From an uncultured Clostridia bacterium (lineage in GTDB: Bacteria > Bacillota > Clostridia > Christensenellales > CAG-314): DNA of 64,000 bases. A program made the translations under genes and the position numbers. Below the pieces are notes generated by a model. That model ran no database searches, was not told where the DNA came from, and saw only the letters and a program-made list of their open reading frames with translations. How positions within the stretch are numbered: the first letter of the stretch is position 1; the number at the start of each line of letters is the position of its first letter. The stretch spans positions 156,667 to 220,666 of the forward strand of contig CANOTO010000002.1 of the NCBI GenBank assembly GCA_947570215.1, in the 5' to 3' direction. Positions 36,015 to 45,301 of the stretch are shown piece by piece.

Positions 36015-37313
36015 ATGGCGCAATATGAACAAAACTCAATATTTCAAACGGAAAAAATAAATAACGTCCCCTTGGCGGAGCGTATGCGTCCGCGCGTGCT
36101 GTCGCAGTTTATCGGGCAAAAGCACCTAATCTACGACGGCTCGCTCCTGTGTCGCGCAATCAAGGCGGACAAGCTGGGCAGCTGTATATTCTGGGGAGTG
36201 CCGGGTTCCGGCAAAACTTCCCTTGCCAATATCATTGCCAATACCACTGGCAGTCGATTCGAAAAGCTCAACGCCGTAAGCAGCGGCGTTGCCGACGCCA
36301 AGAAAATAATCGACGAAGCCACCAAACGCTTCAACGCCTACGGGCAGAAAACCTACCTTATGCTGGACGAGTGCCACCGTTGGAGCAAGACGCAAAGCGA
36401 CTGCGTTCTGCCCGCTATCGAAAAGGGCTATATAACGTTTATCGGTTCCACTACGGAAAACCCCTACGTTTCCATGACCCGAGCGATAGTGTCGCGTTGC
36501 CGCGTTTTCGAGTTTTTGCCGTTAACTGCGGACGATGTTAAGGGCGGTCTAAAAGACGCCGTCAAGCGCGACGTGGTTCTCTCCAAACTCAAAATCGCCG
36601 TCGATGAAGCCGCTTACGATTACATAGCGGAAACGGCTTCGGGAGATTTACGCAACGCCTACAATGCCTTGGAACTGGCGGTTCTTACAACAGACGTAGA
36701 TTCAAACGGCTGCATTCGTGTAACACTCGAAGTCGCAAGTCAGTCAATGCAGAAGAAAGCGTTGTCGGTGGATACGGGCACGTATTACGATATGATCAGC
36801 GCGTTTATCAAGTCTATGCGCGGCAGCGACGCAAACGCCGCTATGTTTTGGTTCGAACGCCTTATCGAAGCGGGAACGGACCCTTTGCTGCTTGCCCGAC
36901 GAATAGTTATTCATGCGGCGGAAGACGTGGGTCTTGCCGACCCTATGGCTCTGCCCGTAGCAACAGCCGCGCTTACCGCGTTTCAAAATATAGGGCTTCC
37001 GGAAGGCAGAATCCCCCTGTCCGAAGCGATTCTGTACATATGCAACTGCCCCAAGTCCAATTCGGTGGTAACTGCGCTCGAAGCGGCAACGGAATGCGCC
37101 AAGAACAATCCGTCCGCTCGCGTGCCTTCTTATCTTATGGACGCCAACTTTCCGCGCGGCGAAAACGGTCTTGACGATACTCCGTACAAATATCCGCATA
37201 ACTACGGCGGTTGGGTAGAGCAGCAGTATCTGCCCGACGAAATAAAGGGCGAGAAGTTTTTTACTCCCAGCGGTAACGGTCAGGATATCGGTTGCCGACA
37301 GCAAAAAAAGTAG
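36015..37313 (+). CDS. rarA: RarA/MgsA replication-associated AAA+ ATPase
   Basis: 432 residues. It acts on stalled replication forks. Walker A is GVPGSGKTSLANIIA, Walker B is LMLDECHRW (DECH with an intervening Cys, where other RarAs have DEIH), and the RarA C-terminal MgsA_C domain ends in PHNYGGWVEQQYLPDE. The ATG has no Shine-Dalgarno and lies next to the -10, so the mRNA is probably leaderless. The downstream 250 bases hold no gene. Confidence 0.93.
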   Translation: MAQYEQNSIFQTEKINNVPLAERMRPRVLSQFIGQKHLIYDGSLLCRAIKADKLGSCIFWGVPGSGKTSLANIIANTTGSRFEKLNAVSSGVADAKKIIDEATKRFNAYGQKTYLMLDECHRWSKTQSDCVLPAIEKGYITFIGSTTENPYVSMTRAIVSRCRVFEFLPLTADDVKGGLKDAVKRDVVLSKLKIAVDEAAYDYIAETASGDLRNAYNALELAVLTTDVDSNGCIRVTLEVASQSMQKKALSVDTGTYYDMISAFIKSMRGSDANAAMFWFERLIEAGTDPLLLARRIVIHAAEDVGLADPMALPVATAALTAFQNIGLPEGRIPLSEAILYICNCPKSNSVVTALEAATECAKNNPSARVPSYLMDANFPRGENGLDDTPYKYPHNYGGWVEQQYLPDEIKGEKFFTPSGNGQDIGCRQQKK

Positions 37314-37459
37314 ATATTGACAGGTGAGCATGGTAAACCGTGCGGGCGTGTTGATTAAATAATATAAAAAAATTTCGTAGCGCGAATTTTAGGCGCGCTC
37401 AGAATAAACGTTTATGATAACAAAAACAGTAGTATACAATCGAATACTCGAATTTATGC

Positions 37460-37468
37460 GGGGGGGGG
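37460..37468. repeat. Run of nine G in an intergenic region
   Basis: A G9 homopolymer between rarA and the ABC-exporter genes, 100 bases before the latter. Such runs slip easily; no open frame crosses it in a way that would allow phase variation. Confidence 0.9.
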
Positions 37469-37567
37469 TATGTCTGTATTCCCCGCGCGCCGTAATCCGT
37501 CTTTTGTCGCCATAGTTTTTGCGCGGTAAAAGCAATTGCGTAATATTTTCATCACAAGGAGAAAACA

Positions 37568-38299
37568 ATGATAAGACTAAGCAACGTATCTAAAACCTAC
37601 GCCAAATCGCAGAAAAAGGCGGTGGACGGGCTTTCTTTGGAAATTAAAGACGGCGAAATTTTCGGTTTTTTGGGACCGAACGGCGCGGGTAAATCAACTA
37701 CAATCAAGATGATAACGGGCATCTTGTCCCCTGACGAAGGCACTATCGAAGTGGATGGCGTCAATCTCGCGGAAAACTCTATCGCAGCCAAGTCGCGTAT
37801 AGGCTTCGTGCCCGACAATCACGAAACCTACGAAACTCTCAAAGGTATCGAGTATCTCAATTTTATAGGCACAATGTACGGCGTGGAAACAGGCGCGCTC
37901 AAAGCCCGCATTTCGGAATACGCCGAGATGTTTCAACTTTCGGACGCGCTGCCAAATATGATTTCGTCATATTCGCACGGAATGAAGCAAAAGCTAATGG
38001 TAATAGCCGCGCTTATTCACGATCCCAAGGTGTGGATATTGGACGAGCCGCTAACGGGGTTGGATCCGCAGTCGGCGTTTCAACTGAAACAGCTTATGCG
38101 CAAGCACGCCGAGCAGGGCAATACGGTTTTTTTCAGCTCGCACGTAATCGACGTAGTGGAAAAGGTGTGCGACCGAATAGGTATAATCAATCACGGACAG
38201 CTTGTCGCCGTCGATACGTTGGACAATATCCGCAAGGACGAAAGCGTATCGTTGGAAAGCTTGTTCTTGACAATAACCGCCGATGAAACGGCAAAGTAG
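37568..38299 (+). CDS. ABC-transporter ATP-binding protein
   Basis: 243 residues. Walker A is GPNGAGKST, the ABC signature SYSHGMKQK, Walker B VWILDEPLTG, followed by SSHVIDVV for the H-loop. It resembles ABC-2 type exporters of the YhaQ/EcsA group. AAGGAG lies seven bases before the ATG. It is followed by the permease gene ten bases on. Confidence 0.95.
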   Translation: MIRLSNVSKTYAKSQKKAVDGLSLEIKDGEIFGFLGPNGAGKSTTIKMITGILSPDEGTIEVDGVNLAENSIAAKSRIGFVPDNHETYETLKGIEYLNFIGTMYGVETGALKARISEYAEMFQLSDALPNMISSYSHGMKQKLMVIAALIHDPKVWILDEPLTGLDPQSAFQLKQLMRKHAEQGNTVFFSSHVIDVVEKVCDRIGIINHGQLVAVDTLDNIRKDESVSLESLFLTITADETAK

Positions 38300-38309
38300 G
38301 TGGCGGTTT

Positions 38310-40031
38310 ATGAAAAAGTATTTTTCTCTTGTCAAGCTGCTGTTCGTTCAGCAGTATAGGGTAAAGCCTACCGAAGGCAAACGTAAGCGCGGCGGAACGA
38401 TAGCGGCATACGTGGTTTTGGGCATATGCTTTTTGCCAATGCTTATAAGTCTTGCCGGCAGTATGTATTTTCTTGGGGGGTTATCCAAGGGGCTGGAAAA
38501 CGTATCCGATATTGTCGCGACGCTGCTGTTCGTATGTCAGGGCGTGGTGCTGCTTTTCGGCGTTCAAACGCTTATAACCAACGTGTTTTCCGCCAAGGAC
38601 GCGGACAAGCTGTTGTTCCTGCCAGTCAATTCTTCCGCGATATTTGCGGCTAAACTGTCCGTCGCGTATTTGAACGAAGTAATAACCACTGCGGTTATGC
38701 TTATAGTCACCCTTTTGCCATTCGGAATCGGCTATTCGGCGGGCGCAGGCTACTATCTGCTGCTTATACCTGCGCTTTTGCTTGTTCCGCTGCTGCCCTT
38801 GCTGTTAAGCTCGATAATCGCAATTCCTTTATCCGCCGTAATAACCAAGTTCGGCAAAAACGGCGTAGTCAAAACGCTGATGCAGGTGCTATTGTTCGCC
38901 TTGATTATGGGCGCGTATTTGTTCGGCATGTACGAGTTGGGCTTCATCGGCGGATCTTCGGGCGATGCCGATGTAGGCTCGGATATGGCAAGTGTGCTGT
39001 TAGAAAAGCTTCAAGGTATCGGCAGCGCAATGAAGTACGTTCATTCCGACTTTACGTTGGCTTCCGCAATGTTAGGCGCGTCCTTCGGGGCTGTCGCGCT
39101 CAATCTGCTGATTTCCGTTGCGGAAAACGCGCTTTTATTCGGTTTGGTTTTGGCGCTGTCAATCCCGTTTTACCGCTGGATACTGTCCGCTACCGTCGAA
39201 GGCGCGGGCGTATCCCGCCGCAAAAAGGTCAAGTCGTCCGATTTGACGGTAAAAAATCAAGGCGTGGTAAGGGAGCTTATTTTTACGGACATCAAGCGCG
39301 TAATGCGCGACAGTCAGATGGGCTTTCAGGGTATTTTGTCTCTAATAATGCTGCCTATTATGGTTGTAGTGTTTTATTTTTGTTTCAGCATTACAAGCGA
39401 AGACGGGCAAAACATAGTACAAATGTTGCAGGGGCAGTCGTTGTATCGAGGTATTGCGCCGATTGTCTTTTTGTCGTATATGTCGCTGCTCGGTATGTCG
39501 AGCAACGTATTGGGCATTTATCCGATTTCGCGCGAAAACAAGTCGATATATCTTGTAAAAAGTTTGCCCGTGTCCTTTAACAAATACCTGTTGGCAAAGG
39601 TTATTCTGTCAACGTCGGTAATGCTTATATCCGACTTTCTAATGTGCCTGCTCGTCGTGGTGCTGTTCGGTGTCGATTGGTATTTCGGTATAGCCATGCT
39701 TGTGGTTATGGGCGCGCTCGGTTTCGGCGCAATGTGCATAACTACGTTGATAGACCTAAAAAGTCCCAAGTTCGGTTGGACTAATTTCAACCAAAGCTTG
39801 AAAAATGCCAAAAACAGTTGGATGGCAATGCTCGTAGGGCTTGTCGTGTCCCTGATTATCGGCGCAATCTCCGCTGTGTGCCTTGTCGGCTGGTATTTTC
39901 TCAACGCTGCTTGGTATATGCTGCTTATTATGTGGTTGCTAATCATCGGCGCAAGCGTTGGCTTCGCCGCGGTATGCTACCGCATTATGACGGGTAGCGC
40001 CGAAAAGTATTTCAACCTTATCGAACCGTAA
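38310..40031 (+). CDS. ABC-2-type exporter permease
   Basis: 573 residues, about 12 hydrophobic helices (an N-terminal group to about residue 330 and a second from about 355 to the end). The ATG at 38310 is used because AGGTGG precedes it; the nine-codon extension overlaps the ATPase. A hydrophilic loop (about 295-330) joins the halves. The ATPase-permease pair should export a lipid, peptide or drug; the substrate is unknown. Confidence 0.85.
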   Translation: MKKYFSLVKLLFVQQYRVKPTEGKRKRGGTIAAYVVLGICFLPMLISLAGSMYFLGGLSKGLENVSDIVATLLFVCQGVVLLFGVQTLITNVFSAKDADKLLFLPVNSSAIFAAKLSVAYLNEVITTAVMLIVTLLPFGIGYSAGAGYYLLLIPALLLVPLLPLLLSSIIAIPLSAVITKFGKNGVVKTLMQVLLFALIMGAYLFGMYELGFIGGSSGDADVGSDMASVLLEKLQGIGSAMKYVHSDFTLASAMLGASFGAVALNLLISVAENALLFGLVLALSIPFYRWILSATVEGAGVSRRKKVKSSDLTVKNQGVVRELIFTDIKRVMRDSQMGFQGILSLIMLPIMVVVFYFCFSITSEDGQNIVQMLQGQSLYRGIAPIVFLSYMSLLGMSSNVLGIYPISRENKSIYLVKSLPVSFNKYLLAKVILSTSVMLISDFLMCLLVVVLFGVDWYFGIAMLVVMGALGFGAMCITTLIDLKSPKFGWTNFNQSLKNAKNSWMAMLVGLVVSLIIGAISAVCLVGWYFLNAAWYMLLIMWLLIIGASVGFAAVCYRIMTGSAEKYFNLIEP

Positions 40032-40131
40032 AGCGGCGGCATTAGGGCTTATTACAGACAGGTTGCAAATATCCGCGCGCCGCGCGGCTTGAACACTTAA
40101 CGGAAAATATAATGTGACAGGAGAATGCAGT

Positions 40132-41337
40132 ATGAAAAACGTATTGGACGTACTAAAAGAGCGCGGTTACGTCAAACAGGTAGTATTCGAAGACGAGCTC
40201 TACGAGCTTTTGGGCAAGGAAAGCGTAACCTTTTATACGGGCTACGACCCCACGGCGGACAGTCTTCACGTAGGGCATTTCGTAGCTTTGATGGCAATGG
40301 CGCATATGCAGCGCGCCGGACACCGTCCCGTTGCGCTTATAGGCGGCGGCACGGCAATGGTGGGCGACCCGTCGGGGCGTACGGATATGCGCAGTATGCT
40401 GACGAAAGAAACTATTCAACACAATGTCGACTGCTTCAAGAAGCAAATGTCGCGCTTTATCGACTTTTCCGACGGTAAGGCGATAATAGTTAACAACGCC
40501 GATTGGCTTTGTAATCTCAATTACGTCGACTTTTTGCGCGACGTAGGCGCGTGTTTTTCCGTCAATCAGATGCTGACGGCGGAGTGCTTCAAACAGCGTT
40601 TGGAGCGTGGACTTAGCTTTTTGGAATTCAACTACATGCTTATGCAGGGTTACGACTTTTTGGAGCTTAACAAACGCCATAACTGCATTTTGCAGGCGGG
40701 CGGCGACGACCAATGGAGCAATATGCTTGCGGGCGCGGACCTTATACGCCGCAAGACGGGCAAAAAGGCGTACGCGCTGACGTTTGCGCTGCTTACCACT
40801 TCAGAAGGCAAGAAGATGGGCAAGACGGCAAAGGGCGCGGTGTGGCTAGACCCGGATAAAACTTCGCCCTTCGATTTCTTCCAGTATTGGCGCAACGTCG
40901 AAGACGACCGCGTGGCAACCTGTATGAAGCTCTTGACTTTTATGCAATTAGACGAAATTGCCGCGCTTACCGCTCACAACGACGAACGCATGAACGCTGC
41001 CAAGGAACGCTTGGCGTACGAAGTTACGGCGTTGGTGCACGGAAACGAAGTCGCGGACGAAGTATTGAAGCAGGTCAAGGCGTCGTTCAGTACGGACGTT
41101 GCCAATATGCCTGTTGCGGAAATCTTCGAGCCTGCCAATATAATCGATATTTTGGTAAAATGCGGACAAGCCAAGTCCAACGGCGAAGCGCGAAGGCTTG
41201 TCGACGGCGGCGGAGTGTCTGTCAACGACGGCAGGATAACATCCTACGCTTGGACTTTGCCCGCCGAAATTCTGTCTAAGGGCGAATTCGTACTGCACAA
41301 GGGCAAGAAAGTTCATTTACGCGTTTTGATTAAATGA
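40132..41337 (+). CDS. tyrS: Tyrosyl-tRNA synthetase
   Basis: 401 residues. Class I signatures: HVGHFV near residue 46 and KMGKT in place of KMSKS, as in other TyrRS. The C-terminal S4 RNA-binding domain is present (QAKSNGEARRLVDGGGVSVN). GGAG lies nine bases before the ATG; the 18-base upstream extension is dropped. Unlike valS there is no T-box leader here. The stop codon overlaps the next start as ATGA. Confidence 0.96.
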   Translation: MKNVLDVLKERGYVKQVVFEDELYELLGKESVTFYTGYDPTADSLHVGHFVALMAMAHMQRAGHRPVALIGGGTAMVGDPSGRTDMRSMLTKETIQHNVDCFKKQMSRFIDFSDGKAIIVNNADWLCNLNYVDFLRDVGACFSVNQMLTAECFKQRLERGLSFLEFNYMLMQGYDFLELNKRHNCILQAGGDDQWSNMLAGADLIRRKTGKKAYALTFALLTTSEGKKMGKTAKGAVWLDPDKTSPFDFFQYWRNVEDDRVATCMKLLTFMQLDEIAALTAHNDERMNAAKERLAYEVTALVHGNEVADEVLKQVKASFSTDVANMPVAEIFEPANIIDILVKCGQAKSNGEARRLVDGGGVSVNDGRITSYAWTLPAEILSKGEFVLHKGKKVHLRVLIK

Positions 41338-41963
41338 AAGAATACCTAACTCTCGGCGCAGCCGAAGTAACAATTGAAAACGTAATAGAAAAATCCCGTT
41401 TTATCGCTTCGGCAATACGTGTTGATACGGCGGAGCAGGCTGCGGCGTTTGTGGAAAGCAAGCGTAAGAAGTACTACGACGCTACGCACAATTGCTATGC
41501 GTATATCGTAGGCGATAAAGCCAAGTTTTCGGACGATAACGAACCGCAGGGGACTGCGGGTATGCCGATATACGAGTGTATCAAGAATAACGGACTCGAT
41601 TGCGTATGCGTTGTCGTTACCCGCTACTTCGGCGGCGTAAAGCTGGGCGCAGGCGGCCTTGTAAGGGCGTACAGCGGCGCTTGCGCGGATGTTTTGCGTT
41701 CGGCCGATAAAGTGTCGATGCGCTTATGCCGTCGCGCAGAAGTCACGGTAGAGTACTCTTTGCTAAAAGTTGTCCGCAAGGCTATGCAGGACGTTGCGGT
41801 AGAACAACGCGTCGACTTTTCCGACAAAGTAACGCTTCATTACTTGGTTTTAGACAAATTATCAAATACTATTGCAGACATAATATCTCAAAATACGTTA
41901 GGAAAATGTCGACTTGTGCTTTCAGATACAATATTATCGGTGTACGGTAATGAGAAAAACTAG
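41334..41963 (+). CDS. IMPACT/YigZ-family protein
   Basis: 209 residues. The UPF0029 domain is evident: YDATHNCYAYIVGD, FSDDNEPQGTAGMPI and TRYFGGVKLGAGGLVRAYS. It is related to eukaryotic IMPACT; the bacterial role is uncertain. Coupled to tyrS by ATGA. Confidence 0.9.
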   Translation: MKEYLTLGAAEVTIENVIEKSRFIASAIRVDTAEQAAAFVESKRKKYYDATHNCYAYIVGDKAKFSDDNEPQGTAGMPIYECIKNNGLDCVCVVVTRYFGGVKLGAGGLVRAYSGACADVLRSADKVSMRLCRRAEVTVEYSLLKVVRKAMQDVAVEQRVDFSDKVTLHYLVLDKLSNTIADIISQNTLGKCRLVLSDTILSVYGNEKN

Positions 41964-41982
41964 ATGGTCGTAATCAGCAGAT

Positions 41983-42273
41983 ATGCAATTAAAAGACGAT
42001 TGGAGATTGACTGGTCAAGAAAAATATATGGAAGGCGTTTGCCTAAAAAGGGCCAATCCGCATAAATACGCGGCGCAAAACGGCAAGACGGATATTGGGC
42101 GCGAGCATTGCGAGTTTTGTATGAAAACGATTACGAAAGATACCGACGAAGATTGCTATACTACTTCGGACAATTACCGTTGGGTCTGCAAGGCATGCTT
42201 TGATGACTTTGCCGAAGCGTTCGGTTTCCGCGTAGAAAAGTACGACGGACAAGACGACGAATTACGATTGTAA
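41983..42273 (+). CDS. Small zinc-ribbon-like conserved protein
   Basis: 96 residues. CEFC and CKAC pairs, 29 residues apart and followed by FDDFAEAFG, look like one four-Cys zinc ribbon. MQLKDDWRLTGQE at the N-terminus resembles a small protein common in Clostridia, of unknown role. It sits between the IMPACT gene and a flavin reductase-like gene. Confidence 0.65.
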   Translation: MQLKDDWRLTGQEKYMEGVCLKRANPHKYAAQNGKTDIGREHCEFCMKTITKDTDEDCYTTSDNYRWVCKACFDDFAEAFGFRVEKYDGQDDELRL

Positions 42274-42289
42274 ATTCAAGGAGACTTTT

Positions 42290-42922
42290 ATGCCTAAAAC
42301 AGTTTTGAAGGGCGCTTCTTTGCTTGCGCCGTTGCCGGTGGTTATGGTATCCGCGGGCGATTTCGACAAAGCAAATATTATTACGGTAGCTTGGACGGGT
42401 ACGGTTTGTTCCGATCCCCCGCGGGTTTACGTTTCCATTCGACGCGACAGGTATTCCTACGATCTTATCAAGCGTTCGGGCGAATTTGTTATCAATTTCA
42501 CAACGGAACGTTTGTTGCCTGCGTGCGACTACTGCGGCATACGCAGCGGACGGGATATGGACAAGTTTGCCGAGATGAAGTTTACCAAGCAGCGCGCCGA
42601 GCATGTATCTACCGCAATGGTGGCGGAAAGCCCCGTCAATATTGAGTGCAAGGTGTTCGACGTTATAAATCTCGGCTCGCACGATATGTTTCTTGCGGAC
42701 GTTTTGTCAATTCACGTTGACGAGAGCATTATGACGGACGGCAAGATAGATTACCGCAAGGCGCGGCTGGTTAACTATCAGCACGGCGACTACTATGCAA
42801 CAGGTAGGCAATTGGGACGTTTCGGTTATGCAGCCCAACGCAAGTTTATCTCCAAGTACGGCAAGGGCTTAGACGTCGACCCGACCAATGTTAAAACCTT
42901 AACTAAACGCAAGCCCCGTTAA
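42290..42922 (+). CDS. Flavin reductase-like / flavoredoxin
   Basis: 210 residues. The flavin-reductase-like FMN-binding fold: PLPVVMVSAG-- , ITVAWTGTVCSDPPRVYVS and GEFVINFTTERL. Probably an FMN-binding electron-transfer protein. AAGGAG lies nine bases before the ATG. Confidence 0.88.
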   Translation: MPKTVLKGASLLAPLPVVMVSAGDFDKANIITVAWTGTVCSDPPRVYVSIRRDRYSYDLIKRSGEFVINFTTERLLPACDYCGIRSGRDMDKFAEMKFTKQRAEHVSTAMVAESPVNIECKVFDVINLGSHDMFLADVLSIHVDESIMTDGKIDYRKARLVNYQHGDYYATGRQLGRFGYAAQRKFISKYGKGLDVDPTNVKTLTKRKPR

Positions 42923-42947
42923 CTGTTTGCGTAGTCTCTTTTATTAC

Positions 42948-42992
42948 GTCACTGCGAGCTCGGTTGAGAAGTCTGTCGAAGCGACATCTTAA
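42948..42992. repeat. Possible REP-like intergenic element
   Basis: GTCACTGCGAGC then GTCGAAGCGACATCTT resembles the dispersed GTCA-TGCGAG...GAAGC elements of many bacterial genomes. One copy only in the window, so it is not proven to be a repeat. Confidence 0.3.
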
Positions 42993-43001
42993 AAAAAACA
43001 T

Positions 43002-45221
43002 ATGAATCTACAAAAACTTAACGACGCGCAGCTTGCCGCCGTCACCGCGCCTCTTGCGCCGACTTTGGTGCTTGCCGGCGCAGGCTCGGGCAAGACTCGC
43101 GTGCTTACCAACAGAATACTGTTTCTTGTCTCCGAATGCAACGTCAAGCCTTGGGAGATTCTTGCCATAACCTTTACCAATAGGGCGGCAAACGAGATGA
43201 AACGCCGCCTGTACGAATTCGACTGCAACGCAGGCAGTATGCAGATTTCCACAATCCACTCATTTTGCGCCAAGGTGCTTCGGCGCGAAGCGGAAGCGTT
43301 AAACCGCAGCGGCTCGTTTTCCATATACGACGAAAGCGAAAAGGTCGGCGTTCTCAAAAAAATCGTCAAGGACGTTTTTCCCGACGACGGCGACGCAAAA
43401 ATGGCGGATACTTTTGCCGAGAGTATATCGGATATCAAGAACCGCGCGCCCGAGCTTTTGGACGGGGACAATCTCGAGGATATCAAGGACGAATATATCG
43501 CCGAGCAATTAGACAGACTTCAAAGTCAAACGTGCGCAACGCATTCGGAACTCGTCCGCGTTATCAACGAGTACGGCGACAAAATGCGTCAAAACAACGC
43601 TATGGACTTCGACGATTTGCTGTACTACGTTCACAAGCTGTTTACTTCGTCGCCCGAAATTTTGGATAAGTACCGCGAAACGTACAAGTATATTCTAATC
43701 GATGAGTTTCAGGATACCAACAAGGTGCAGTATCAAATATTCAAAATGTTGGGCGAAAAGTACCGCAACATTTTCGTGGTAGGCGATGACGACCAATCCA
43801 TTTACAGCTGGCGCGGGGCGGAATCGTACAATCTCAAAAAGTTTCAAGCGGACTTTCCCGACTGCAACGTTTACGCATTGGAGCAGAACTACCGTTCCAC
43901 CAAGCGCATTTTGGACGTTGCCAACGAAGTAATCGGCAAAAACGTCAACCGTTTCGACAAGGTATTATGGACGGAGAACGAAGACGGAGTCAAAACTCAG
44001 CTCTTTTCCGCCTATAACGAGCAGGACGAAGCGTATTTTGTGGCGGAACAGATAAAAAACCTTATGTATCTCAACCCCCAGTACCGTTTGCGCGATTTCG
44101 CAGTGCTTATGCGCGTAAACGCTTTGTCCCGCAGCTTCGAGCAGCAGTTCCAGCGCAACCGAATGCCCTACAAGGTGTTCGGCGGCTTCAAGTTCTTCGA
44201 GCGTAAGGAAATCAAGGACGTATTGGCTTATATGCGTTTGGTACATAACCGTTACGACGAAGAAGCGTTTATCCGCGCTCTAAACGTGCCCGTACGCCGC
44301 GGCATAGGGGACGCAACGGTAAATAAGTTGCGCGATTTATCTGCGGAGTACGGTTTGCCTGTGTTGGACGTTATTTCCGACGAACGCAATCTCGAATCGC
44401 TCAACAAGTCGGCGCGTACAAAGCTTACCGATTTTTACGCTACGGTCGACGAGTTGTATAAGTCGGCTAATATGCCCGTTGCGGCATTCGTTCACAACCT
44501 GTTGCAGTCGTTGGAGTTCCGCGCCGCATACCAGGACCAAGGCGATGAGGACCGCGCCTTGAATATCGACGAATTCGAAGCGGCTGTCAACGAATTTCAG
44601 CAGACAAATCCTACCGCAACGCTTCAAGACTATCTCGAAACGGTAAGCTTGGACAATGAGTTAAATACGGGCGACGACGGCGACTACGTTACAATTGCCA
44701 CCATACACGCCGTCAAGGGTCTGGAATTCAAGGTGGTGTTCGTAGTGGGTCTGGAAGACGGTATCTTTCCTTCGAGTCGTTCTACGTACGGTTTCGAAAG
44801 TCTGCAGGAAGAACGCCGTCTAATGTACGTAGCCTTAACGCGCGCGGAAAAGCGGCTGTATCTCACCAAAACCAATTCGCGCTTTTTGTGGGGACGTACG
44901 GAGCGTTCCGTTCCCAGCAAATTTTATAACGAAATACAGCGGTTTTTAACCCCCGAGCGCAAGCCGGCTACCGAAAGGCAATTATCGGACTACGCGTTTT
45001 TGGACAAACTAAATAACAGCGAGCAGCGCAGAACCGCGCCCAATCAGGGCAAGACAAGCGCGGAGCTATCCAAGTACCGAGTAGGTCAGGTGGTCAATCA
45101 CTCTACCTTCGGCAGGGGCATAATACTGCGTATCGGCGGCGATGTTGCCGACGTGGCGTTCGATTCCGCAGGTAAAAAGTCGCTCAATCTCAAATTCGCC
45201 CCTTTGGAAATTTTGAAGTAA
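43002..45221 (+). CDS. pcrA: UvrD/PcrA-family DNA helicase
   Basis: 739 residues. It unwinds DNA 3' to 5' in repair and replication. Motif I is AGAGSGKT, motif II DEFQDT, motif III DDDQSIYSWRGA, and motif VI VALTRAEKRLYL. A C-terminal Tudor-like tail (VGQVVNHSTFGRGIILRI) matches PcrA. ATG without a strong Shine-Dalgarno. Confidence 0.95.
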   Translation: MNLQKLNDAQLAAVTAPLAPTLVLAGAGSGKTRVLTNRILFLVSECNVKPWEILAITFTNRAANEMKRRLYEFDCNAGSMQISTIHSFCAKVLRREAEALNRSGSFSIYDESEKVGVLKKIVKDVFPDDGDAKMADTFAESISDIKNRAPELLDGDNLEDIKDEYIAEQLDRLQSQTCATHSELVRVINEYGDKMRQNNAMDFDDLLYYVHKLFTSSPEILDKYRETYKYILIDEFQDTNKVQYQIFKMLGEKYRNIFVVGDDDQSIYSWRGAESYNLKKFQADFPDCNVYALEQNYRSTKRILDVANEVIGKNVNRFDKVLWTENEDGVKTQLFSAYNEQDEAYFVAEQIKNLMYLNPQYRLRDFAVLMRVNALSRSFEQQFQRNRMPYKVFGGFKFFERKEIKDVLAYMRLVHNRYDEEAFIRALNVPVRRGIGDATVNKLRDLSAEYGLPVLDVISDERNLESLNKSARTKLTDFYATVDELYKSANMPVAAFVHNLLQSLEFRAAYQDQGDEDRALNIDEFEAAVNEFQQTNPTATLQDYLETVSLDNELNTGDDGDYVTIATIHAVKGLEFKVVFVVGLEDGIFPSSRSTYGFESLQEERRLMYVALTRAEKRLYLTKTNSRFLWGRTERSVPSKFYNEIQRFLTPERKPATERQLSDYAFLDKLNNSEQRRTAPNQGKTSAELSKYRVGQVVNHSTFGRGIILRIGGDVADVAFDSAGKKSLNLKFAPLEILK

Positions 45222-45301
45222 TTGCGCCGTATTTTATGCCGTTTAAGCAAACGGCATCGTGGCGCAGCCTTGTAAATTGTTTAATTAGGAGTTTTATCGT
45301 T

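Noticed and set aside
37440..37480. Phase-variable gene at the G9 run
   Set aside because: No start codon with ribosome site lies upstream in a frame that the run would switch; the nearest gene starts 100 bases later with its own ribosome site.
40032..40131. T-box leader before tyrS
   Set aside because: The gap is only 100 bases and lacks the AGGGTGGNACCGCG motif.
42948..42992. Mobile element or MITE
   Set aside because: Only one copy in the window and no terminal repeats or target duplication could be seen; kept only as a low-confidence REP-like feature.
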